Below are positions 8,828 through 16,788 of a stretch of DNA of 64,000 bases, in pieces. How positions within the stretch are numbered: position 1 is the stretch's first letter; the number at the start of each line of letters is the position of its first letter. The notes under the pieces were generated by a model. It worked only from the letters and a program-made list of their open reading frames with translations, did not search any database and had not been told where the DNA came from. Both the position numbers and the translations under genes were made by a program. Location of the stretch: assembly GCF_001421485.1 (NCBI RefSeq), contig NZ_LMKK01000002.1, forward strand, positions 864,441 through 928,440, read 5' to 3'. Origin of the DNA: Agreia sp. Leaf210. GTDB lineage: Bacteria > Actinomycetota > Actinomycetes > Actinomycetales > Microbacteriaceae.

Positions 8828-9322
8828 ATGGCCGACATGGACGAACTAGACCTCGCGATTCTTCGAGAATTGCAGTCAGATGCACGCAAGACGAATCGCG
8901 ACCTGGCCGCCTCTGTCGGCGTCTCACCCACCACCGCCCTCGAGCGCACACGCAGCCTCCGTGCACGCGGCATCATCACGGGCGCCAGCCTCGAAGTAGA
9001 CCTGGGTTCGATCGGCCGAGGCGTGCAGGCACTGGTGGCGGTCCGCATCCGGCCACCCTCGCGCGAGGTGATCGAGGCGTTTCGCGACTGGGTGAGCGGG
9101 CTACCCGAGACCCTCGGCGTCTTCGTCACCACCGGCAACGATGACTTCATCATCCACGTCGGCGTGCGCCACAACGACGACCTATACGCCTTCGTCATCG
9201 ACCGGCTCACCCAGCGCCGCGAGGTGGCCGATGTGAGAACGACCGTGGTCTACGAGCACATCCGCAACAGGGCTGTGGTGCCGGCGGGGTCGACGACAGG
9301 TCAGGGCAAGCGAGGCTCGTAG
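8828..9322 (+). CDS. Lrp/AsnC-family transcriptional regulator
   Basis: A 164-residue Lrp/AsnC regulator: N-terminal winged helix (ELDLAILRELQSDARKTNRDLAASVGVSPTTALERTRSL, residues about 5-45) and a RAM ligand-binding domain (VAVRIRPP...GVFVTTGNDDFIIHVGV). Such proteins sense amino acids and form octamers on DNA. A strong ribosome site (GGTGGAGGAGAG) precedes the ATG. It is divergent from the DUF2000 gene; the 101-bp shared region contains the 8-bp palindrome GGAATTCC. Confidence 0.9.
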   Translation: MADMDELDLAILRELQSDARKTNRDLAASVGVSPTTALERTRSLRARGIITGASLEVDLGSIGRGVQALVAVRIRPPSREVIEAFRDWVSGLPETLGVFVTTGNDDFIIHVGVRHNDDLYAFVIDRLTQRREVADVRTTVVYEHIRNRAVVPAGSTTGQGKRGS

Positions 9323-9329
9323 TCGGCAG

Positions 9330-10517
9330 CTATGCCCCTCGCGGCAGGATCACCCACACGCTCGCGCCGCCGAGAGGCGAGGTGTCGATGCCGATGCTGC
9401 CGCCGTGCGCATCCACGATTCGGCGGCAGGTCGAGAGTCCGATACCGAGACCGGGAGTCTCACTCGAGACGTTACGCTCCATCAGGCCGAACACGCGCTC
9501 GCGCTGGTCATCGGGAACGCCGGGGCCGTTGTCATCGACCGTGATGCGCCACGTGCCATCCAGCGCGTAGGCCTTCACTTCGACCTTCGGGTCGACACCC
9601 GCGGCGTGACTGAACTTCACCGCGTTCGCGACCACGTTCTGAAACAGCGCGCGCAGCAGGGTCGGGTCTCCCGACACCCGCGCGTCGGCGTCGACAGACA
9701 CGACGGTCTCGGTGATACGGATCGCCTGATCGAGGTCGTCGAGCACAGCGGTCATCAGCTCGTCGAGATCGATCTCTTCTCGCCGCGGGCGCGATCCGCC
9801 GAGACGCGCGAAATCGAGCAGGTCGGCGATCATGCTGTCCATGCGCGTGGCGGCCGCATCCGCCCGAAAGAGAGCGGCGGCGACCATCGGCGCCGCCACC
9901 ACCTCGGGGCTGTCGGCGGCGAGTTCGATGAAGCCGGCGACAGCGGTGAGCGGATTGCGCAGGTCATGACTGACCTGACCGGCAAAGCGTTCGAGCTGCT
10001 CATTCGATCTCTCGAGCTCGCGGGTGGCCCGACGCAGCTCGAGCACATCGACGATCTGGCGCGCGATCAGCGCAAGACAGCCGCTGAGCTCGTCGGTGAG
10101 ATCGCGGGTGACATCGTCGAAGATGCAGATGGTTCCGATGGGCACGCCCGCGGGCGTGATGAGGGGACTCGACGCGTAGAAGCGCACATTGGCGAGGGCG
10201 CCGGTCACGAACGGGTTGGATGCGAAACGGTCGTCGTTCGTCGCATCAGGCACCACGAGCAGGCCCGGCGTCTGAAGGGCCACCGCGCACATCGACTCCT
10301 CGATCGAGCACACCGAGGGCTCGAAGCCGGCGGCCGCGACCTGGTACTGATTCTCGTCGTCGATCAGGTTGATCACCGCGGTCGGAACCGCGCACAGAGT
10401 CGCGGCGAGTTGAGCGAGACCCTGCAGGTCTTCCTCGGGAGATGCTCCGAGAATCTCGTACTGCGCGATCGCATCGCGTCGGGTCACGTTCTGCACTGTC
10501 GACACTGAATCCCCCAT
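9330..10517 (-). CDS. GAF-domain sensor histidine kinase
   Basis: A 395-residue soluble histidine kinase without membrane segments. A GAF domain occupies about residues 30-160 (VPTAVINLIDDENQYQVAAAG), followed by a short coiled segment and a HisKA dimerisation helix with the phosphoacceptor His184 in VSHDLRNPL. The HATPase part has the N box (VVANAVKFSH) and G boxes (DNGPGVPD and GLGIGLSTCRRIVDAHGG). No response regulator is adjacent, so it is an orphan kinase. I chose the internal ATG at 10517 because the frame upstream of it runs into the opposite-strand glycosyltransferase start and reads as non-coding. Confidence 0.88.
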   Translation of the reverse strand: MGDSVSTVQNVTRRDAIAQYEILGASPEEDLQGLAQLAATLCAVPTAVINLIDDENQYQVAAAGFEPSVCSIEESMCAVALQTPGLLVVPDATNDDRFASNPFVTGALANVRFYASSPLITPAGVPIGTICIFDDVTRDLTDELSGCLALIARQIVDVLELRRATRELERSNEQLERFAGQVSHDLRNPLTAVAGFIELAADSPEVVAAPMVAAALFRADAAATRMDSMIADLLDFARLGGSRPRREEIDLDELMTAVLDDLDQAIRITETVVSVDADARVSGDPTLLRALFQNVVANAVKFSHAAGVDPKVEVKAYALDGTWRITVDDNGPGVPDDQRERVFGLMERNVSSETPGLGIGLSTCRRIVDAHGGSIGIDTSPLGGASVWVILPRGA

Positions 10518-10607
10518 GCACCGGCTGTGGTGCGTCACTGGCCATTCTTCCAAGGTTCGAGGAATTTCGCTCAGTTTCGTCGCGACCGGGCCAAGGTCGA
10601 TTGGGCT

Positions 10608-10643
10608 ACCGCTCCGCGACTCCCGCTCCGCGACTCCCGCTCG
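10608..10643. repeat. 14-bp tandem repeat in the promoter region
   Basis: The unit CCCGCTCCGCGACT is repeated a little over twice directly in front of the glycosyltransferase promoter (-10 box TACGCT at 10656-10661). Confidence 0.6.
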
Positions 10644-10667
10644 GCACCATCGGCATACGCTTGATCG

Positions 10668-11795
10668 GTGAGAGTCGTCTGCTCGTTCGTCGGCGGCGCC
10701 GGGCATCTGGTGCCGCAGCTTCCCCTGCACAAAGTACTCGCTGAGGCGGGGCACCGGCTGACTCTGGTCGGGCGACAGTCAGGCATTGCGGTCGCCTCAG
10801 AGGCGCTCTACGACAGCATCGTTGTTCGGCCAGACCCGCGAGCGACACCCTCCCGCGACATCGCTCCGCTCGTGCCGGTCGACATCGGCACCGAGCTCGC
10901 CGTGGTGTCCGACTACTTCGCCGGACGCGCAGCGGAGGACTCTTTCGATTCCGTGATCGCCACCCTGGCCGGAGCGTCTCTCGTCATCTGCGACGAACTC
11001 GACTTCGGCGCGATCGCCGCTGCCGATGTCGCCGGTGTTCCTGTCGTGGTGGTCTCGGTGATCGCAACGGGCGCCCTGGTCCGGCCGTCACTCGTCGCCG
11101 CATCCGTTTCGGCGATGCGCCAACGTCACGGAATCACGGGCGCTCCCCGGCTCCGCGGCGACCTATTCGTCGTGCCGTTCGCGCCCTCGATGCGGCAGGC
11201 CGCATCCGGCGAATGGGCCGACGGCCCCGATACCGTCTGGATGCGCCCGGACCCCGCGAACCCGCAACCGCAGAGCGCGGCCCCGGCCACCGACGGCTCG
11301 GTCGTGGTGACCCTCGGCACGGAGTTCAACACGGAGTCGGGCGATCTCTTCGACCGCATCCTGGCGGCACTGAGCACGATCGACACACCCGCAGTCGTCG
11401 CCGTCGGGCGCGATCTAGACCCGGATCGCTTCGGCCCCCAGCCGTCGCACATCCGCGTCGAGCGATACGTCGACCTGGGCGCCCTGATTCCGCGGGCGGA
11501 AGTAATGCTGCATCACGGCGGTAGCGGGGTGTTCACCGCCGCGGCTCTGGGCGGAGCGCCGCAGCTCGTCTTTGCGATGGGTGCCGATCAGCCTTTCACC
11601 GCCAATCGGGTCACTGCTTTAGAGGTGGGCCTAGCCATGGATGCGATGACGTCGACCCCCGAGCAGATACGCGACGCGATCCGGCAGCTTCGCCGCAACG
11701 ATGCTGTTCGCGCCAGAACGGGCGCGCTGCGCGACGAGCTGCTCAGCCTGCCGAATGCAGAGTCCCTGCTGCCCGCACTGACCGCACTGACCTGA
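10668..11795 (+). CDS. Glycosyltransferase of the UGT/MGT type (GT1)
   Basis: A 375-residue GT-B fold glycosyltransferase. The N-terminal sugar-acceptor half starts VVCSFVGGAGHLVPQLPLHKVL, as in macrolide/flavonoid glycosyltransferases, and the C-terminal half has the nucleotide-sugar motif (VMLHHGGSGVFTAAALGGAPQLVFAMGADQPFTANRV, about residues 280-316). It probably transfers a sugar from a nucleotide donor to a small hydrophobic acceptor; the substrate cannot be told. The GTG start at 10668 is preceded six bases upstream by TACGCT, giving a leaderless transcript. Confidence 0.82.
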   Translation: MRVVCSFVGGAGHLVPQLPLHKVLAEAGHRLTLVGRQSGIAVASEALYDSIVVRPDPRATPSRDIAPLVPVDIGTELAVVSDYFAGRAAEDSFDSVIATLAGASLVICDELDFGAIAAADVAGVPVVVVSVIATGALVRPSLVAASVSAMRQRHGITGAPRLRGDLFVVPFAPSMRQAASGEWADGPDTVWMRPDPANPQPQSAAPATDGSVVVTLGTEFNTESGDLFDRILAALSTIDTPAVVAVGRDLDPDRFGPQPSHIRVERYVDLGALIPRAEVMLHHGGSGVFTAAALGGAPQLVFAMGADQPFTANRVTALEVGLAMDAMTSTPEQIRDAIRQLRRNDAVRARTGALRDELLSLPNAESLLPALTALT

Positions 11796-11810
11796 CTCCA
11801 ACGCGCCATT

Positions 11811-11898
11811 GGCGGGCGAGCGCGCCATGCTGAACGGCGCGCGTGCCCGGTAACGGCGCGCTCGCTGCGCGCGGCTCAATGCGCACTGCTCGCCCGCC
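11811..11898. repeat. GC-rich inverted repeat between genes
   Basis: GGCGGGCGAGC at 11811-11821 is matched by its exact reverse complement at 11888-11898. Between them AACGGCGCGC occurs twice. It could form a long imperfect hairpin after the glycosyltransferase. Fourteen bases of the left arm (11812-11825) recur on the other strand at 25648-25661. Confidence 0.5.
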
Positions 11899-11930
11899 GC
11901 GGCCCGGGGCGTAGCTGGCAGAATGGCCCG

Positions 11931-12392
11931 ATGCCCGACTCCGTCAGCCCCGAACCGGCCGCGCCAGAACCCGCCCTCGTCCCCGAGCTCCTCGTCACCG
12001 ACCTCGATACGAGCCTCGCCTTCTGGCGCGACATCTGCGGGTTCGCCGTCTTGTACGACCGGCCCGAAGAGGGCTTCGCCTACATCACGCACGGCTCCGC
12101 ACACCTCATGCTCGAGGAGATCGGCGACGGTCGGCATTGGATCACAGGCCCGCTCGAGGTGCCGTTCGGTCGGGGCATCAACTTCCAGATCAGCGTTCCG
12201 GATGCCGACGGCCTCGCCGCCTCGATGTCCGCGGCGGACATCCCGTTCTACCTGCCGCTCGAAACCACCTGGTATCGCGTCGGCGACGAAGAAACCGGTG
12301 TAACGCAGTTCATCGTCGCCGATCCCGACGGATACCTCGTGCGCTTTCAGTCGTCGCTGGGCCGCCGCCCGCTGCGCGTCAGCGAGGCGTAG
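11931..12392 (+). CDS. VOC-family (glyoxalase/bleomycin resistance) protein
   Basis: A 153-residue vicinal-oxygen-chelate fold protein. The beta-alpha-beta-beta-beta units start at LVPELLVTDLDTSLAFWRDICGF and FGRGINFQISVPDADGLAASM, and the end IVADPDGYLVRFQSSLG is typical. Members bind metals or sequester bleomycin-type drugs; the substrate is unknown. A possible -10 box CAGAAT lies six bases before the ATG, fitting leaderless expression. Confidence 0.85.
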   Translation: MPDSVSPEPAAPEPALVPELLVTDLDTSLAFWRDICGFAVLYDRPEEGFAYITHGSAHLMLEEIGDGRHWITGPLEVPFGRGINFQISVPDADGLAASMSAADIPFYLPLETTWYRVGDEETGVTQFIVADPDGYLVRFQSSLGRRPLRVSEA

Positions 12393-12434
12393 GAGGCACC
12401 AGCCCGGCGTCCGCGAGCGCCGTGATCTCAAATG

Positions 12435-12464
12435 CACAAGAACTGTTGCGCAATGGTTCTTGTG
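12435..12464. promoter_or_regulatory. Operator of the ArsR-MFS operon
   Basis: CACAAGAAC (12435-12443) and its exact reverse complement GTTCTTGTG (12456-12464) flank a 12-bp centre that itself contains the palindrome TTGCGCAA. The site lies 16 bp upstream of the ArsR start and just ahead of the -10 box TACGGT (12469-12474), as expected for autorepression. Confidence 0.75.
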
Positions 12465-12480
12465 TAGTTACGGTGGGGCT

Positions 12481-13065
12481 ATGACCCCCGCACACGAAGG
12501 CCACAGTCCGCTGACCTCGGCCGCCTCGATGCGCGTCCTCGCGCATCCGACCAGACTCACCCTGCTCGGCCTTCTGCGTGAGCGCGGGCCACAGACGGCC
12601 GCGCAGCTCGGCGATATCGTCGACGAGGCACCGGGCACGGTCAGCTACCACTTGGCCAAGCTCGCATCCATCGACCTCATCGAACCGGCCGAGCCGCAGA
12701 GCGCCGACAAGCGGGAGCGCTGGTGGAAGGCGGCCGCTCCGCTCACCAGCTGGGACATGGCCGAGCTGCTCGACGACCCGGAGAAGGCGGCCGCATCGTG
12801 GGCGCTGCAGAAGTCGATCGGGCAGGCGTATGCCGCCCGCTTCTCCGACTACATCGACGCCGCACCGACGATGCCGCGCGAATGGATCGAGGCCGGCGCG
12901 ACGGGCGACCGCGTGCTGCGACTCACGGCGCACGAACTCGCCTCGCTGACCACCGAGGTCGAGGCTCTGGTCACTCGCTACGCCGAGACGAGCGCGGGTC
13001 GCACCGACTCCGACTCCGACACCGCGCCCGTGTCGGTGGTGTACCAGGCCTACCGCCGCCCGTGA
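12481..13065 (+). CDS. ArsR-type winged-helix transcriptional regulator
   Basis: A 194-residue regulator with an N-terminal winged helix of the HTH_20/ArsR type (SMRVLAHPTRLTLLGLLRERGPQTAAQLGDIVDEAPGTVSYHLAKLASIDL) and a longer C-terminal effector part. No metal-binding cysteine pair is visible, so it probably senses an organic compound. ATG at 12481 is preferred over the upstream codon at 12460 because TACGGT ends six bases ahead, giving a leaderless mRNA. It overlaps the efflux gene by GTGA; this gene pair is a standard regulator-exporter operon. Confidence 0.88.
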   Translation: MTPAHEGHSPLTSAASMRVLAHPTRLTLLGLLRERGPQTAAQLGDIVDEAPGTVSYHLAKLASIDLIEPAEPQSADKRERWWKAAAPLTSWDMAELLDDPEKAAASWALQKSIGQAYAARFSDYIDAAPTMPREWIEAGATGDRVLRLTAHELASLTTEVEALVTRYAETSAGRTDSDSDTAPVSVVYQAYRRP

Positions 13066-14372
13066 CCACCGCGCCGCCGACAGCATCCCGTGGCCAGCGA
13101 CGGCGGGCATTCGGGTCACTGTCGGCCCTGCTCGCAGCCCACGCCATCTCGCAGACCGGCAACGTCATCACGACATTCGCCATCCCCTTCTACGTGCTCG
13201 GTCTCGGCGGATCCGGGGTCGAAGTGGGAATCGCCGCCTTCTTCTCCACCGTGCCGATCGTCGTGGGCGGAGCGCTCGGCGGGGTGGTCGTCGATCGCGT
13301 CGGGCATCGCCGAGCCGCCATCGTCGCCGACGTGATCAGCGGAGCCACCGTGCTGGCGGTCCCCTTGCTCGCGCTCACGGTCGGACTGCCGTTCTGGGCC
13401 CTTCTCGTTCTCGTCTTCGCCGGGGGCCTGCTCGACACCCCCGGCCAGACCGCGCGCCGGGTGATGCTGCCTCGGCTCACCGAACGCGCGGGCATTCCGC
13501 TCGAGCGCAGCGTCGGCCTGCTCGACGGCTCCGAGAGGCTGGCCCGTCTGATCGGCGCCACACTCGCCGGACTGCTCGTCGCACTGATGGGGCCGATCGC
13601 GGCGCTCTTCGTCAACGCGGCGACCTTCGCCGTCTCAGCCCTGCTCACCCGGGCCTTCGTGGCTGCTGCTCCCGTCGAGCCCGCTGCCGAGGCGAACGCG
13701 CTCGCTGCGCCGAGCGGCTACTGGAGGGACCTCGCCGCGGGGCTTCGCTTCGTCGTCCGCGATCCGCTCATGCGACTGATCGTCGCGCTGGTGCTGATCA
13801 CGAACCTGATGGATGCCGCACGCAGCTCGTCCTTGCTGCCCCTGTACGCGAACGATCGGCTCGGCGGCGCGGCCGCGCTCGGCCTGCTCGTCGCGGTGAT
13901 GGGCGGATGCGCGCTGCTTGGCAACATCGCTTTCGGATTCGTTGCGCATCGCGTCGGGCGTCGGGTGACACTCGCCGTGTGCTTCGCTCTGGCCGGGGGC
14001 CCGGCCAGCGCCGCGTTCGCCCTCGACGCTCCCCTTCCGGTACTGGTCGCGGCCACCGCTCTGGGAGGACTCGCCGCCGGGGCCGTCAACCCCATCCTCG
14101 GGGCGGTGCAACTCGAGCGGGTTCCGGAGCACATGCGAGGCCGGGTATTCGGCCTCGTGAATGCCGGGGCGTGGGCGGGGGTGCCTTTCGGAGCCTTACT
14201 CGGCGGAGTCGCTGCCGACACCATCGGACTCTCCTGGGCCTTCGGCATCATCGCGGTCGTCTACACGCTGGTCACCTTGACCCCGCTGCTCGGCGGCTCG
14301 TGGCGACAGATGGAGAGGCACCCCTCGCCCCGTGTCAGTTCGCGGGCACCACGTCCCAGTGCTCGCGAATGA
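13062..14372 (+). CDS. MFS efflux transporter
   Basis: A 436-residue major facilitator with about 12 hydrophobic segments, resembling EntS-type drug/siderophore exporters. The loop between helices 2 and 3 has GGVVVDRVGHRRAAIVADVISG, the MFS A motif. GTG at 13062 overlaps the ArsR stop (GTGA). The regulator next to it suggests inducible export of a toxic compound. The last 38 bases overlap the end of the convergent lipoprotein gene. Confidence 0.88.
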   Translation: MTTAPPTASRGQRRRAFGSLSALLAAHAISQTGNVITTFAIPFYVLGLGGSGVEVGIAAFFSTVPIVVGGALGGVVVDRVGHRRAAIVADVISGATVLAVPLLALTVGLPFWALLVLVFAGGLLDTPGQTARRVMLPRLTERAGIPLERSVGLLDGSERLARLIGATLAGLLVALMGPIAALFVNAATFAVSALLTRAFVAAAPVEPAAEANALAAPSGYWRDLAAGLRFVVRDPLMRLIVALVLITNLMDAARSSSLLPLYANDRLGGAAALGLLVAVMGGCALLGNIAFGFVAHRVGRRVTLAVCFALAGGPASAAFALDAPLPVLVAATALGGLAAGAVNPILGAVQLERVPEHMRGRVFGLVNAGAWAGVPFGALLGGVAADTIGLSWAFGIIAVVYTLVTLTPLLGGSWRQMERHPSPRVSSRAPRPSARE

Positions 14373-15282
14373 GCTTGCCGTCGACGCGGAAGATGTCTGC
14401 CGCAAGGAACGGATCGCTCGCCTTCGCACCGGCGCTCTGGGAGAAGGTCCAGACGAGGTCGCCGTCGGAGAGCGAGATGGAGGACTCCTGGGCGGGGAAC
14501 TTCGTGGAACCCGAGAAGAAGCCCTTGAGCGCAGCCGTGCCATTGGGGGCCACGGAGTTGTGCTGCAGGTAGTTCGGGTCGAACGAGGTGTCGAGCACCG
14601 ACACGTCCTGGTCACGGAAGAGCGTGTTGTAGGCACCGACGGCGAAGGTGCGGTTCTGCTCCTCCTGGGCCTCGGACACGGATCCCGGCTTGGCGGCGTT
14701 GGCGTACAGGTCACTGAACATGGTGTTCGTGTTTCCGCTCGCCGGGGTGCCCGTCGGAATCGCCTGCGAGAACGACCACCGCTCGACGATCTTGCCGCCG
14801 GTCACGCGGAAGAGGTCGACCGCGGCCTCTCCGCTTCGCTCATCGTTGGGGTCGGAAGCGATCTGCCAGTGCACGGCCACGAGATCTCCGTCGGCCGCCT
14901 CGTGCTTGACAACCGCCTGCGCGTTGGCGACACGGGTGTGCGCCGCCGCGAACTGGTCGAGCAGTCCGCCGGGGCCCGCGGTGAGACCGGAACCGTGCGC
15001 CACTGCGTCGGGGGCGACCACGGCCTCCGCCTCGGCCTTGGCCTTCGCCGACGTGGGATCGGGGAAGACATCCGCGATGAGGGTGAGCACCGCCTTCTCG
15101 TTGGCCGATTCGACCGTCGAATTCGAGCGGTCCGCGTTCGTTCCGCCGCTCGAGGTCGTGTCGACCACCGCGGCCGCCGTCGGGCTGGATGACGTGTCGC
15201 CGGTCGATGAGGCCGAGCCGGCAGTCGAGCATCCGGCAAGAATGGCGACGCCCGCAACGGCTGCTGCCACTCGGGTGACCAT
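14335..15282 (-). CDS. Lipoprotein with two SnoaL/NTF2-like domains
   Basis: A 315-residue exported lipoprotein. The signal MVTRVAAAVAGVAILAGC has a lipobox LAGC with the lipidated Cys at residue 18, followed by a Ser/Thr-rich linker. Two NTF2/SnoaL-like cone domains follow, with repeated sequence pairs: AAHTRVANAQAVVKHEAADGDLVAVHWQ and an equivalent DLVWTFSQ region, each with a RVxGGKIVERW or RVDGKLIREHW end. The start at 15282 is chosen for its AGAGGAA ribosome site; an upstream ATG at 15309 is possible. A perfect 18-bp palindrome lies 18 bp upstream. Function unknown. Confidence 0.78.
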   Translation of the reverse strand: MVTRVAAAVAGVAILAGCSTAGSASSTGDTSSSPTAAAVVDTTSSGGTNADRSNSTVESANEKAVLTLIADVFPDPTSAKAKAEAEAVVAPDAVAHGSGLTAGPGGLLDQFAAAHTRVANAQAVVKHEAADGDLVAVHWQIASDPNDERSGEAAVDLFRVTGGKIVERWSFSQAIPTGTPASGNTNTMFSDLYANAAKPGSVSEAQEEQNRTFAVGAYNTLFRDQDVSVLDTSFDPNYLQHNSVAPNGTAALKGFFSGSTKFPAQESSISLSDGDLVWTFSQSAGAKASDPFLAADIFRVDGKLIREHWDVVPAN

Positions 15283-15299
15283 GCTGAGGGTTCCTCTAT

Positions 15300-15317
15300 T
15301 AGTTGTCATGACAACTA
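15300..15317. promoter_or_regulatory. Perfect 18-bp palindromic operator
   Basis: TAGTTGTCATGACAACTA reads identically on both strands. It sits in the divergent region between the lipoprotein start (15282) and the isochorismatase start (15453), closer to the former. The form fits MarR-, HxlR- or TetR-type dimers. No regulator gene is directly adjacent. Confidence 0.7.
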
Positions 15318-15452
15318 TTCTTGCGACGCCGACTGGGAGTGGCCCTACAGTCCCGTGCGGTTCTCCCGTCAACGCTCGCGGTCACGGGCAACAACCAGGT
15401 TCGCCGCCGCCGCGCTCCCACCTCTGTATATGGACAACGTCATACTGGACAA

Positions 15453-15995
15453 ATGACTCGCGCACTGGTGATCGTTGACATCCAACTCGACTACTTCGAC
15501 GGGGGCGCCTTCCCGCTGGTCGGGCCGGATGCCGCAGCCGCCGCGGCCCGCTCGGTTCTCGACGGTTTCCGCGCATCCGGCGAGCCCATCGTGCACATCT
15601 TTCACGTCTCGACCGAGGCCGAGGCCCCCTTCTTCGTGAAAGGCACCCCGGGCATCGAGATCCACCCGCTGGTGGCGCCGGTCGGCGACGAGATCGTGCT
15701 CGAGAAGCACGAGCCCAACAGCTTCATCGGAACGGGACTTCAGCAGGTGCTGACCGACGAGGGGGTGACCGAGCTGGTCGTCGTCGGCATGATGAGCAGC
15801 ATGTGCATCGACTCGACGACGCGCGCCGCCAGCGAACTGGGCTTCGAGGTCACCGTCGTCAGCGACGCCTGCGCCGCACCGGATCTCACCTTCGGCGACA
15901 CGGTGATCCCGGGCGCCACGGTGCACGCGTCATTCATGGCCGCGCTCGACGGCAGCTTCGCCACGGTGTCGACGAGCGGCGAACTGCAGGACTAG
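15453..15995 (+). CDS. Cysteine hydrolase of the isochorismatase family
   Basis: A 180-residue isochorismatase-like hydrolase. The catalytic triad is visible: Asp9 in ALVIVDIQ, Lys85 in EKHEPNSF and Cys118 in SSMCIDST. Such enzymes hydrolyse amides or vinyl ethers (nicotinamidase, isochorismatase and others); the substrate is not evident. The start at 15453 is chosen because the family begins at this point; CATACT six bases upstream may be its -10 box. Confidence 0.88.
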   Translation: MTRALVIVDIQLDYFDGGAFPLVGPDAAAAAARSVLDGFRASGEPIVHIFHVSTEAEAPFFVKGTPGIEIHPLVAPVGDEIVLEKHEPNSFIGTGLQQVLTDEGVTELVVVGMMSSMCIDSTTRAASELGFEVTVVSDACAAPDLTFGDTVIPGATVHASFMAALDGSFATVSTSGELQD

Positions 15996-16014
15996 GCCGC
16001 CTCGTCGACGACTC

Positions 16015-16737
16015 TCAGTCTCGACTCAACGAGTCCATGCGCCCCACGTACATCGAGCGGTGCAGCTCTGTCACGTGGGCATGCGCGAGCCGGCTCGCAC
16101 TCGCCGCGTCGCGGTTCGCCACCGCCTCGATCAACAACGCGTGCTCCGTGTTCGACTCCGCGAGATACTCCAGGCGATAGGGCACGAAGTACTCGTAGAG
16201 CTCGTTCGACACCCGACGATGCAGGATCGCGGCTCCCGCCACATGGGCCGCCGCCGCGACCGCCTCGTGGAAGGCGGCATCCGCCTCGCGAAAGTCTGCC
16301 CAGTCCCTGGCCGCCCGCATCCGCGTCACGAGCGCGCCGAGCTCGGTCAACTCCTCATCCGTGCGCGCTGCGCTGGCGAGACCGGCGAGGCCCGCCTCGA
16401 TCACGGCGCGCTGATCAATGAGGTCGTGAACGTGCTGGGCATCCTCCCGGTAGGCAGCCAGAGCCGGAATGCCGTGTTCGGGAAGGACCTCGGCGATGAA
16501 CGACCCCCCGGAGCCTCCGCGCAGCCGCACCACGAGTCCCTCCTCACTCAGCAGCCGATAGGCCCGTCGTGCCGTCATCTCGCTGACGCCGAACGCTCGA
16601 GCCGTCTCCGCCGGGGTCGGCAGGCGCTGCCCGGCGGCGAGCATTCCCAGATCCACTCCGAGCCAGATGCGAGCGCGCACGGTGTCGACGGCCGAGGTGC
16701 GACGAATCGCGCCGAGCGCGGGTGAGTCGAGATCCAC
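16015..16737 (-). CDS. GntR-family (FadR subfamily) regulator
   Basis: A 240-residue regulator with an N-terminal winged helix (VRARIWLGVDLGMLAAGQRLPTPAETARAFGVSEMTARRAYRLLSEEGLV) and an alpha-helical FCD ligand domain (residues about 95-225, with READAAFHEAVAAAAHVAGA and the histidines that usually bind a metal or acid ligand). GTG start at 16737 with CGGAG seven bases upstream. It is the third gene after a nitrilase and a permease, 51 bp behind the permease, and probably controls this operon. Confidence 0.88.
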   Translation of the reverse strand: MDLDSPALGAIRRTSAVDTVRARIWLGVDLGMLAAGQRLPTPAETARAFGVSEMTARRAYRLLSEEGLVVRLRGGSGGSFIAEVLPEHGIPALAAYREDAQHVHDLIDQRAVIEAGLAGLASAARTDEELTELGALVTRMRAARDWADFREADAAFHEAVAAAAHVAGAAILHRRVSNELYEYFVPYRLEYLAESNTEHALLIEAVANRDAASASRLAHAHVTELHRSMYVGRMDSLSRD

Positions 16738-16788
16738 GGTCGGCTCCGTTCAGGTCATGGATGCCGCCGGCCCGGCCGGCAGGGCCGG

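Noticed and set aside
15318..15452. Upstream extension of the isochorismatase
   Set aside because: Basic, unstructured sequence not seen in the family; the catalytic Asp is expected near residue 9.
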